Positions 1 through 7,713 of a stretch of 15,798 nucleotides of DNA are shown here, in pieces. The DNA is from Amoeboradix gromovi. Lineage: Eukaryota > Sanchytriomycota > Sanchytriomycetes > Sanchytriales > Sanchytriaceae. A program made the translations under genes and the position numbers. The notes below the pieces were generated by a model. The model was not told where the DNA came from. It saw only the letters and a list, made by a program, of their open reading frames with translations, and did no database searches. Numbering within the stretch: the first letter of the stretch is position 1; the number at the start of each line of letters is the position of its first letter. The stretch covers positions 1 to 15,798 of the forward strand of contig JADGIF010000177.1 of NCBI GenBank assembly GCA_018985225.1, given 5' to 3'.

Positions 1-154
1 CCTGGATTAATATCTCTATGATCTTCGTGACCGCACGCATTACATTTGAACCATCTTCCTTGAATCTTCTTTTTGGATTGTGGCAACTCTAACGAAATTG
101 GATAGCTTTTCATTCTTCATCAACAGTTGCGTTCCAAGGACAGGTCGCTAAAAT
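1..154 (-). pseudogene. Fanzor/TnpB-like zinc-ribbon fragment, partial at window edge
   Basis: Read on the minus strand, the first ~60 bases encode RWFKCNACGHEDHRDIN, ending at the window edge. The C-x2-C followed by an H-R-D-x-N block is the second knuckle plus RuvC-III motif typical of the OrfB/TnpB/Fanzor C-terminal zinc ribbon, in which the Asp is a nuclease residue. The same frame is open from an ATG at 113, but no first C-x2-C lies in it. In another frame around 140-154 the peptide TCPWNATVDEE resembles a first knuckle whose second Cys has become Asn, which suggests a frameshifted relic. A related remnant lies at 1033-1200. It could instead be the last exon of a live gene running off the left edge. 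The family call is an inference from the motif. Confidence 0.5.
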
Positions 155-221
155 CTTTTAAATGGTGTTATTCGTATCACTAAATGTTTTATAAAATACG
201 CTAATAAAATTGAAGAGAACT

Positions 222-1004
222 ATGATTTATTTAAGAAATTCTCATGGGAATACGAAAAGTAGGTTCAAACTGTGGAGATTTGTTATGATTTTAGAATGTG
301 TTATATTTGCATTTTCATCGTTCTTAAGTCCGAGTAATAATAGTTCAAGTGCACAAGAGGGTATCCAAATCAATTCCGGTTATATGCTAAATTGGTCTGG
401 CTCTACGTCCTCTGACCCCTTAACGCTAAATTTGATTATACCGACAAATTCATCAGAGACATATTTCATTGTTGATGGACTTCCAGCAGATACTCTTGAG
501 TATAAATGGGATGTCTCGAATGAATTAAAACCAATGTCTGGATATGTGTTAAACTTGAGTGATTCATCAAATTATGTAATTTCAGCACCTTTCACTTTGT
601 ATGTCTCTAAAAGTGCCAAAACCAATATTGACATACCACCAGCTGGCTCTTTCTCAAATACAGAAGTAGCTTCTATAGTTATTTTGTGTGTATTACTTTT
701 ACTCTTTGCAATTTTTGCTATACGAAAATGGAGGGCTTCTCGATCTCTAAAAAAGCAGAAGTTAGAAAATTTTCAGTCACCTAATCTTATAAATAAGAGT
801 TTTCATGGCTCTGACGAGGTTTATTTTTCTAATTCTTCATTTACGTCCCACTTTGATGAAGAATGGAAATCGAGATCGTCGCTAAATAGAGATATGCTTT
901 CGAAAAAGTCCTCAATATTTGATGACCCCCGTTTAACGCAGTCCTCTACAATGGGAAGATATTCTGATGCCAGCATGTGCAGTATTAACTCAAAACCATA
1001 TTAA
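222..1004 (+). CDS. Kre9/Knh1-like domain single-pass membrane protein
   Basis: This 260-residue protein looks like a type I surface protein. A hydrophobic signal segment lies at about residues 18-36. An ectodomain follows that matches the fungal Kre9/Knh1 N-terminal fold: the pattern NWSGSTSSDPLTLNLIIP, then a GLPADTLEYKWDV segment and a closing APFTLYV strand. Four N-x-S sequons fall in the ectodomain. A strong transmembrane helix (about 149-168, VASIVILCVLLLLFAIFAI) is followed by basic residues and a ~90-residue Ser-rich cytoplasmic tail. Members of this family usually contribute to beta-1,6-glucan or wall organisation and are secreted or GPI-anchored, so the helix and tail make a sensor or receptor role possible (inference). 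The first ATG is at 222; ATG 285 also leaves a good signal peptide. AATAAA overlaps the end directly at 1005-1010. The gene is flanked on both sides by zinc-ribbon relics. Confidence 0.72.
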   Translation: MIYLRNSHGNTKSRFKLWRFVMILECVIFAFSSFLSPSNNSSSAQEGIQINSGYMLNWSGSTSSDPLTLNLIIPTNSSETYFIVDGLPADTLEYKWDVSNELKPMSGYVLNLSDSSNYVISAPFTLYVSKSAKTNIDIPPAGSFSNTEVASIVILCVLLLLFAIFAIRKWRASRSLKKQKLENFQSPNLINKSFHGSDEVYFSNSSFTSHFDEEWKSRSSLNRDMLSKKSSIFDDPRLTQSSTMGRYSDASMCSINSKPY

Positions 1005-1010
1005 AATAAA
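1005..1010 (+). terminator. poly(A) signal of the Knh1-like gene
   Basis: A canonical AATAAA hexamer starts immediately after the TAA stop. It implies an extremely short 3' UTR, a pattern repeated at several other genes here. Confidence 0.5.
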
Positions 1011-1032
1011 TTATTATATTTACTCAACCACT

Positions 1033-1200
1033 TTAAATGTGAAGATATGAAGGAACTTGGAGTTCACATTTCTTTTGTGTGGACAACCTGGGCAGATACC
1101 GTTTAGGCAAATTTTTCCCTGAATTTATATCTCGATGGTGTTAATGACCGCATTTAATGCATTCGAATCGTCTTGAATCTACATTTTCTTTTGAGCGATA
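1033..1200 (-). pseudogene. Decayed Fanzor/TnpB-like zinc-ribbon remnant
   Basis: The minus strand encodes RRFECIKCGH*HHRDIN followed by SGKNLPKRYLPRLS and about 15 more residues before a TAA at 1033. It aligns residue by residue with the fragment at the window start: the SK basic lead-in, aromatic-x-C-x2-C-G-H, then HRDIN. The continuation S-G-K-N-L matches the usual N-A-A-x-N-I ending of OrfB zinc ribbons. An in-frame TAA inside the knuckle and further stops upstream show that it is dead. Only the C-terminus survives; the 5' side is cut off near the inverted-repeat element starting at 1218. Confidence 0.5.
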
Positions 1201-1217
1201 TTAGCATTTAAACAATT

Positions 1218-1623
1218 GGTACATCAAATATAAAAACTAGACTAACTTTCTGAAATAGTTTGAATCATTATATCGAGTGTGTAAAACCGATGGTAAATTA
1301 AATTAAATTAACCTTTTCAATTAAATTGTTTTAGTATAACAGCTTTTCATCCATCAAAATCTTAATAACAATGATTAACAAGAAGAAGAGAACAAAAAAT
1401 AAGTTATTAAGAAGAAAAAGAAAAAGGAACAGATAAGACACTCAGAGACTTTCACTATTTGAAAGAGATAGTGGGTCATCTTTTTTATTTTAAAGAGAGG
1501 AATAACATTAATGAAAGAGAATTGGTTTGAAAGAAAGACTTTTATTAATAACAGTATTTCCTCCTTATGGGGCACCTCCTTTAAAAACGAGTTAGTCTAG
1601 TTTTTATATTTGGTGTCCCATAA
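1218..1623. mobile_element. MITE-like element with ~31-bp imperfect terminal inverted repeats
   Basis: Positions 1218-1248 and the reverse complement of 1589-1619 agree at 28 of 31 bases and share the core ATATAAAAACTAGACTAAC. About 340 bp lie between them, with a purine-rich stretch at 1380-1435 and no protein recognised. The right end extends to TTATGGGGCACC/GGTGTCCCATAA arms (1565-1623), giving a possible TA duplication, but the left end lacks these outer bases. The element is therefore decayed or a composite. The transposase family cannot be named; Tc1/mariner-like is only a guess. Confidence 0.5.
1565..1623. repeat. 59-bp fold-back palindrome
   Basis: The outer arms TTATGGGGCACC (1565-1576) and GGTGTCCCATAA (1612-1623) pair at 11 of 12 positions. 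The inner arms TAAAAAC (1582-1588) and GTTTTTA (1600-1606) pair perfectly. The whole stretch can form a long hairpin and makes up the right end of the inverted-repeat element. Confidence 0.6.
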
Positions 1624-2168
1624 GCTGGTTATAGATAATTATAGTCTTTTAACAACAATATCAAATCAAGAGAAATGAGTATAATGTTTATATAAATTGA
1701 AAAGACGTGAACATACTGTAATGTGTATGCTAAACAAGTGTCATTTATTAAAGAGTTGCCTAATTTTGAACAGTTTTAACTAATCGTCTACAGATTTGAG
1801 CTTTAAATTTACTAGTAATTACATTTTTCATATATTTCATCACTCAACTGACCCAGTTGGGTGTACGCTTTTATGCCATTGATGTATAACACCTCTATTC
1901 TAGGCAGTTAATCATTACCTAATACCCAGGCAAGCATCCAGATTATCAACTCTAGCAAACTGAGTGGACTTGCGTATTCAAAAACGCTACTACTATCTAC
2001 ACTGCTTAGACTGTAAAACCACTGGCATGTGACCAATAAACTCTGCCTGTCTTTAAGGAGAATTTTGGATTTCACCGTTCACATTCGCCCCGGCCTTTAT
2101 AACAATAAAGAATTTTTAAAAGTTAAATATACTTATTAAAATAATACTGAATAATTCATAGAGCACAC
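1624..2168. other. Intergenic gap without a supported gene
   Basis: There is AT-rich sequence to about 1850, then a more balanced stretch. A small hairpin CAACTG-acc-CAGTTG sits near 1844. A minus-strand frame of about 50 codons is open at about 1910-2065 but has no start, no recognised domain and no supporting neighbour. The 3' end of the 7TM-RGS transcript must lie here. Confidence 0.4.
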
Positions 2169-3344
2169 TCAATTGGTTAATAGCTTCATTTCTTCTTTAT
2201 CCAATGTATTTGTGTCCATATAAACCACTACATTGTCTTGTAAAAATATCATAACATGTTTCTGAACAGTTCTAAATACATAGGAGTCCGGTTGTTTTAA
2301 ATCCAAATACCAGGAATTAAGGGATTCCAATAATAGATCGAGATAATAGGGAGAATTACTATCGAAATACTTCTTGCTAATCTTTTGAATCAGTAAAGGC
2401 TTTGACATGTCGAGATGCTCGTAATCTTGAAGAAAGGCAATGTAGTTACTGCAAAATGAACTTGAACATATGCTTTTAAATCTGTTTTGGGTATCTTTGT
2501 TTTTCCAAATACTTTCAATTGTCAGTTTACTCGGAATCCTTTGGCTACTTAGATATACAGGCAGAATAGTATAGCTCCACATAAGAACTCCAAGATACAT
2601 AGTCATAAACCACCAGCTGATTGTATATGAACCGGATCCTAAGGAATAAGCAAAATCAAACAAAATAAAGACTCCAAATAAACTATAAGAAGTAATACAA
2701 GAATATAAAGTCCACTTCATTTTAAATATGTCGTGTTTAAAATTTATGTTTTGAATCAGTATTAAACTAAAAACACCTTGTATTACGTAAAAGAATGCAG
2801 ATAGGATATTTGCATAAGGTTTGCATTCATATACTCCGTGTCCGGAACCGAGGTTTTGACCAAGAATCAAAAAATACACTAATGTATTTAAAATTGGTGG
2901 AACTATAAATAATAAAGACAGCGACGTGATTTTCTGGCGTCTTAACTTCTTCATTAAAACAGGGTTGTCCCAGTTTATAACATCATTTGTCAAACCGGAA
3001 ACATTTGACGTTATTCTATAGAGCAAATCGGTTAGTTTCGTTTCTTTTTTTGATGCCCGAATATAAATTCGAGATATCATTATCATAAATAATGTGATGG
3101 CCCAATTGCATAGTATCGAATAGGTAAATCCGTAAACATAACAACTCAAATATCTAGTATTTCTTTGGTTATCAAACCGTATGAAACTGTCCAAAATATT
3201 AATTAAGCTCGTAATAAACACAAGCATGGTAACCATGGTTGGCATCCTAATTTGTATAAACGCTTTCTTCCTATGATTCATAAATAAAGCCAGTAAACAA
3301 AAGTCAAGAATTAACTTGAGTAAGATGAAGAATATTTCAAACAT
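2169..3344 (-). CDS. Seven-transmembrane protein with C-terminal RGS domain
   Basis: This 391-residue protein shows seven hydrophobic helices: about 2-21, 35-55, 66-92, 140-162, 176-197, 209-235 and 242-266. A cytoplasmic RGS-like domain follows at about 286-378, with the family landmarks FCSNYIAFLQDYEHL, KKYFDSNSPYYLDL and DSYVFRTVQKHVMIFLQDN. This is the architecture of fungal GprK-type (class VI) receptors and of plant RGS1: a receptor-like membrane protein that would accelerate GTP hydrolysis on G-alpha. The start is ATG 3344, immediately before TM1. Several RGS contact positions are unusual: the usual E-N pair reads S-N, and the FDxAQ motif reads FRTVQ, so GAP activity may be weak or altered (inference). 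The N-terminal ectodomain is nearly absent. The stop is TGA, and the gene lies 110 bp downstream of TyrRS on the same strand. Confidence 0.8.
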   Translation of the reverse strand: MFEIFFILLKLILDFCLLALFMNHRKKAFIQIRMPTMVTMLVFITSLINILDSFIRFDNQRNTRYLSCYVYGFTYSILCNWAITLFMIMISRIYIRASKKETKLTDLLYRITSNVSGLTNDVINWDNPVLMKKLRRQKITSLSLLFIVPPILNTLVYFLILGQNLGSGHGVYECKPYANILSAFFYVIQGVFSLILIQNINFKHDIFKMKWTLYSCITSYSLFGVFILFDFAYSLGSGSYTISWWFMTMYLGVLMWSYTILPVYLSSQRIPSKLTIESIWKNKDTQNRFKSICSSSFCSNYIAFLQDYEHLDMSKPLLIQKISKKYFDSNSPYYLDLLLESLNSWYLDLKQPDSYVFRTVQKHVMIFLQDNVVVYMDTNTLDKEEMKLLTN

Positions 3345-3448
3345 ATTGTGGCTTGCACCGACGCTGGTCAACTCTAAGTAGCACTTTGATGTTTTTGTTC
3401 AATTCCGATTTTAAGCTAAAGTGCGAAATCATTATTTTAACCAAATAT

Positions 3449-3454
3449 TTTATT
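3449..3454 (-). terminator. poly(A) signal of TyrRS
   Basis: On the minus strand, AATAAA directly abuts the TGA stop at 3455-3457. Confidence 0.45.
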
Positions 3455-5156
3455 TCAGCTAATACTGCAAGACTTAAGCGATTTAGGTTTGCATTTCTCT
3501 CCACCAACAATCCAGAAATCCGAACCACCCACCCCGTTGTAGATTGCATATCCATTCGAATCACATTGCAATCCTTGCATTATTTTTGGGTAAGTCTTGC
3601 TTTTCGGATTCATTAATTCATTCTCAGCATTTTCTTGCAACATATACTTACCTACTTGTACTTTAGCACCAACACACGCTTTTTCGTGTGGTCTTACTAC
3701 TTCAATTACCGTATGATCTTGGTTGCTAGCACATAATATCATTCCCTCACTCTCAATTCCTCTCAATTTACTTTTCTTTAAATTGCTCAATACCATAACC
3801 TTGCTGTCCTTCATATCACTTATGTCAACGTGTTTTGCTAAACCGCTAACAATTACTACTGTAGGCCATGTAGATTTTTCACCAGAACACTTTTCTATAC
3901 AAATGTTACTTACAAGTAAGCCGTCAGCTTCTGGATGTCTTCTGCATTCTACAATATACCCGACTTTAATATCTAATCGGCTGATATCTTCATTCTTATT
4001 TTTCAGAATTGCTGTATGTTTCTTCTTAACTGCTAAATTAGTTATGAAAACCTTTTTGTGCTCCCTGAGATGCTATTTCAGGAGTTGGATAAGCATCTTT
4101 TATCAATTGTTGAAACTCTCTACTTTTCATCAACCTTTCACGGACAGGTTTCAATAACTGGTTAATTGCATCGATAATACCCTGTTTAAGATCTCCAGGA
4201 TGCACTTTCTTCGCAATAAAATCCGATTCTAAGCTTTCATAAGAACTGAAAATCAAGTCTCCACCCCATTTCTCGGGGCGACGAATTGCAAACTTGCTAG
4301 GTAACAGAGTGGTACCATGGATCACTGGATTATCCATCTCACCCAACAACTCGCAAAATGGAAATAAAACAACTTTGCAAAATGGCAACAGGCCTCCGTC
4401 TGCATTTCCTTCCTCACAAAACGCCTTTTTTATTTTTCTTTCTACGTCTTCTGAAGAGTCTAACAAATCTATTTTAGAATCTTCCACAGATGAGCTCATT
4501 TTATCACCGGTAAGACCTGGTACCATAGTGTTCATTAAATGAGCTCTTTTTTCGTAACCTAAAAGTGGCAAATACTTTTCAGCAAACACAAATATCTTCC
4601 GCTGATCAATACCGCCAAATTGAGCATCAACTTCAAGATATTCCTCATCTAAAGCTTGTAAACCGGGATAAATTAGCGAACTCAGCATTGGGTGTTCTAC
4701 TTGTTTAACTACTTGAGCACCAGCTTTTTTAGAATCATGAACACTACTCATTGCAGCTAGTCTATAAGCGTCTAAATTGTACTTCTCGGTTAACTGATAG
4801 GAAGTGCCGATGACAAATTTAAGTTTATCGATAGAAACCCCCATTCCTATTAAGCAAGCTTTTATCGCTTGTTCATAGTATTGCGTGCGTAATTTCAATC
4901 TATCCCACGGCGCTTTCATGTTATCAAGATATGCATGAAGATCTGCCAACAAGATTGTTACTTGGCATTCTGCATGTAGAAAATCTGCAATTTTCATTAA
5001 AGGTACAAAGTAAGCTATGTGGGGTTTTCCAGTAGGTGCAGTGCCCCAATAGATTTTTAGATTTCTAGTCTTCAGCGTCTCTTCAATTTTATCTCTGTGA
5101 AGAACTTCTCCCAAATTACGAGTGATCAATTCTAATTTACTAGATGCGTGAGCCAT
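3455..5156 (-). CDS. Cytoplasmic tyrosyl-tRNA synthetase with C-terminal EMAPII domain
   Basis: This enzyme attaches Tyr to tRNA-Tyr. The class I catalytic domain is clear: [16 protein letters not shown] (HIGH region, about 34-49), [28 protein letters not shown] and KMSSS at 219-223. A 19-nt intron at 4033-4051 (GTTTTCATAACTAATTTAG, phase 1) splits the CDS. Removing it joins 5156-4052 to 4032-3455 in frame, giving 560 residues. The second exon encodes an EMAPII-type OB-fold tRNA-binding domain: [49 protein letters not shown], ending in KSLKSCSIS like the animal enzyme. Human YARS1 is 528 residues. ATG 5156 gives the conserved N-terminus [15 protein letters not shown]; an in-frame ATG at 5252 would add 32 residues with no conserved feature. 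If the intron is retained, a TAA inside it ends the protein just after the catalytic core. Confidence 0.93.
4033..4051 (-). other. 19-nt spliceosomal intron in TyrRS
   Basis: The sequence is GTTTTCATAACTAATTTAG, with GT and AG ends and an internal TAACTAA resembling a branch site. Removal restores the frame between the catalytic domain and the EMAPII domain. The summed exons (1105 + 578 nt) are divisible by three. Confidence 0.88.
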
Positions 5157-5475
5157 ATTCTTTAAGACGTAGACTTGGAGTAAGAGGGGATAAGAAAAAG
5201 AAACGAGTAACATATCCAAGAAGTTCAAAGACACGGTGTTGCAAACTTCCATATCCTTATCATTTGGACTAGGCTTTAACGGCCATTCTGTAGAATCGCC
5301 AAAACATCCGTAAAAAGCTTTATACTAGAAAATTTTATAGAGTAGAACTGCAAATGTTTTCTCAGTATTAAAGAGACAAAAGATTTTGCGCCTTTTTGAA
5401 CTTATGACTTCAATGCTTTGATACCAGATATAGCACCCTTGAAATATAAAAATTATATTATCTTCCTTGTTTCCA
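5157..5475. promoter_or_regulatory. Shared divergent promoter region between TyrRS and the C2-lipase
   Basis: These 319 bp lie between head-to-head start codons and must contain both promoters and 5' leaders. The sequence is AT-rich near the lipase start. No specific transcription factor site is recognised. Confidence 0.45.
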
Positions 5476-7173
5476 ATGAAAATTAAAGTTACAAAATGCA
5501 TCTTAGATGACCCGAAAATCAAACCACTTTTAGTCCAACTGGCAATTGGAACTACTAAGTTCAGAACCTCCTGGTCGCAGCTAGAGCACGGTCAGTGGAA
5601 CGAGACATTTGAGTTTAGTCCTGACTTTCATTACGAGCTCTTTTCTCATTTGCAGCTTGATGTTTATACCCGTACATTTTATTTTGAACAGTGGCTAGGT
5701 CGTGTAGAAGTCAAGTTACTTCAAATCAGTGGCCTACAGCTGATCTCATATTTTGAGATAAATAAAAATTCTACAAAAACTCCGATAAATCCTGGAAAAA
5801 GTTGTGGTGTGCTTTCTCTTGAGATAGATTACACAACAGGAGATGCAATTAGTATCATAAGTGAACTTTTGCATCCCAAACAAGAAAGTGAATCCCAAAT
5901 TGACTTAAATACTTCTGTACCAGACACACCATTACTTTACAAAAAAAAAACTGTTGTCAGTTCTCCTGTTGAGGATGATATTAAAGAAGAAATAATAAAT
6001 AATGAATCATCTTTTACTAACTGGTTAATCAACGATGAGGCCAAGGTCGCAATTTTAAATATAAAAGACATGGTATTTGCATTCCAACAGGGCTGGGATT
6101 ATTTGAATCCACTTCAATGGGTTACTGGGTATTTAATTTTAGAGCGTTACTTTAGATCGATACCAATTACAGGGTCTTTAAATATTCAACCTATAGCAAA
6201 CAATCTTACTCAATTGCTAAGAATTAAACAGATACACGACTATGCTTTTAGCGCTTATGGATGGAAAGGAATTAATTTCTTCCAAAAAGGCGAGGGATTA
6301 GTTCAAGCTGCCTTGAGTTCTAAAGCACATGAAAAAGCAATAAAAGCTTATCTAATTCATTTATCAGAAGACGAGTTTATATCTTACAGCGATGGCGATT
6401 CCAATATGCCAGCCATTCTAATGGTCTATGATAAAATTGATAACGCTATTGTGGTGTCAATCAGAGGTACTATGAGTTTGACTGACAGTCTTATTGACTT
6501 CACATGTGAGTATTCTCCATTTTATGACGGGTTTGTACATATTGGGGTGTTAAAAGCCACCAAAACAGTAAAAGAAGTCATTATGACTGATATTATTCAC
6601 AAAATGGCCTTACATGGTGCTTCAACGTTAATACTTGTTGGTCATTCTTTGGGAGCAGGTATAGCTAGTTTGTTAACTATTTTGCTAATCAAAGACGGGT
6701 TTAAAAATGTTTGCTGTTACGCTTTTGGATGCCCTCCAATTTTAAGCCGAAATATTGCAAACAGATATAACAAAGAGATTCAGTCATTCATATACAAATA
6801 CGATATAGTGCCTAGATTAAGCTACGGGACTGTCAGTGATCTAGTCACATTGGCAGCCACAGTTATGACGAACACCAATACAACTACAATTTTTAACATT
6901 CAAAATCTGGATGCTGAGTTTGAGGTTATAAGGCGTTGCAAGACAAAATTTACTATGAAAATACCACAATACTACAATCCAAAGCTCTATATACCTGGTT
7001 TATTGATGTATTTAGATGATGAACAGTTGTATCTGGTGAACAGAGAAATTAGTGAGGAAATCATATTTGCTAGTCCTAACGTTTACAAAGACCATCTACC
7101 AAGTGCCTATGAAGCAGTATTTACTAAATTATGTGAGTCATGCAAAGAAATTAAAGAAGATACGAAACAATAA
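5476..7173 (+). CDS. C2-domain lipase (lipase_3, sn1-diacylglycerol-lipase-like)
   Basis: This 565-residue, probably peripheral membrane hydrolase has an N-terminal C2 domain (about 1-110): strands from MKIKVTKCI onward, then WNETFEF, LQLDVYTR and WLGRVEV. An Asp/Ser-rich linker follows, then an alpha/beta-hydrolase of the lipase class 3 family. The nucleophile motif GHSLGAG is at 389-395 (Ser391). YKYDIVPRLS supplies the likely Asp443 and DHLPSAY the likely His540. VVSIRGTMSLTDSLIDF is the typical oxyanion-hole and core region of diacylglycerol lipases. The likely reaction is release of a fatty acid from the sn-1 position of diacylglycerol or a related lipid; the substrate is inferred. It lacks the four transmembrane helices of animal DAGL-alpha and beta and uses the C2 domain for membrane contact instead. 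The C2 Asp ligands are sparse, so calcium binding is uncertain. ATG 5476 is the first in frame; the gene is intronless. Confidence 0.85.
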   Translation: MKIKVTKCILDDPKIKPLLVQLAIGTTKFRTSWSQLEHGQWNETFEFSPDFHYELFSHLQLDVYTRTFYFEQWLGRVEVKLLQISGLQLISYFEINKNSTKTPINPGKSCGVLSLEIDYTTGDAISIISELLHPKQESESQIDLNTSVPDTPLLYKKKTVVSSPVEDDIKEEIINNESSFTNWLINDEAKVAILNIKDMVFAFQQGWDYLNPLQWVTGYLILERYFRSIPITGSLNIQPIANNLTQLLRIKQIHDYAFSAYGWKGINFFQKGEGLVQAALSSKAHEKAIKAYLIHLSEDEFISYSDGDSNMPAILMVYDKIDNAIVVSIRGTMSLTDSLIDFTCEYSPFYDGFVHIGVLKATKTVKEVIMTDIIHKMALHGASTLILVGHSLGAGIASLLTILLIKDGFKNVCCYAFGCPPILSRNIANRYNKEIQSFIYKYDIVPRLSYGTVSDLVTLAATVMTNTNTTTIFNIQNLDAEFEVIRRCKTKFTMKIPQYYNPKLYIPGLLMYLDDEQLYLVNREISEEIIFASPNVYKDHLPSAYEAVFTKLCESCKEIKEDTKQ

Positions 7174-7713
7174 ACAATTTAATATTTGCATGCGGAATTT
7201 GGAGTTAGTGGGAGGATACCCAACGAAAACTAATCAAATAAATGAAAATGAAAGTCTTAACCAAAACTTGTCAGGCAGATGAGTCTCGTAACTTATCAGC
7301 TATGGTTTAGATGACAATGCACTACCAATAACCCTTCTTTGTCGCTCAGGCTTCTCATACCTGTATCTGACATTCTTAACTCAAGCGACACAACTAGTCA
7401 ACTTTGGAATATTGGGATGGCTCTTTCTACTCTGTCTCTGGTAGCTATCACTGCAGTAAACTGATCTTATCATGCGCTTTCTCGGTCGCTCTATTTCATA
7501 TTTGCAGCCAGTACTTTCTCGGCAGACATATTTCAATCACAGTATGTCACTACTAATCGTTTGCTGATGTCTTACCATGATATATTGTTGCACCATGGTC
7601 TAGTAAACACATATCGATATAGCCACCTCTTTGATGTCTCTTGGACGTCTTATCACTGATTTGCTTTTCTTTTTTTGCCATCCACCTTTACCCCAGTATA
7701 CTTTTCATAGAAC
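7174..7713. other. 540-bp gap between the lipase and Cdc20 genes
   Basis: The gap holds the lipase 3' end and the Cdc20 promoter. From about 7330 to 7650 the composition is coding-like: one register is open on both strands, with about 50 and 64 codons between stops on the plus strand and peptides such as CKYEIERPRKRM and RYRYEKPERQRRV on the minus strand. Stops interrupt every version, and nothing matches a Cdc20 N-terminus. It may be an old pseudogene or transposon fragment; no identity is supported. Confidence 0.3.

Noticed and set aside
2060-2101. Minus-strand peptide IKAGANVNGE, resembling an ankyrin repeat
   Set aside because: Only about ten residues match and stops follow at once, so it is most likely chance.
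3723-4157. 144-codon plus-strand frame opposite TyrRS
   Set aside because: It is the antisense shadow of the conserved EMAPII and catalytic coding sequence.
5157-5252. N-terminal extension of TyrRS from ATG 5252
   Set aside because: The 32 extra residues are hydrophobic, lack Arg-rich targeting character and have no counterpart in the family. ATG 5156 matches the conserved start.
7696-7710. 15-nt GT-AG candidate (GTATACTTTTCATAG) just before the Cdc20 start
   Set aside because: The upstream plus-strand frame gives no Cdc20-like sequence, and the proven introns are 19 nt. Kept only as a caution about the start.
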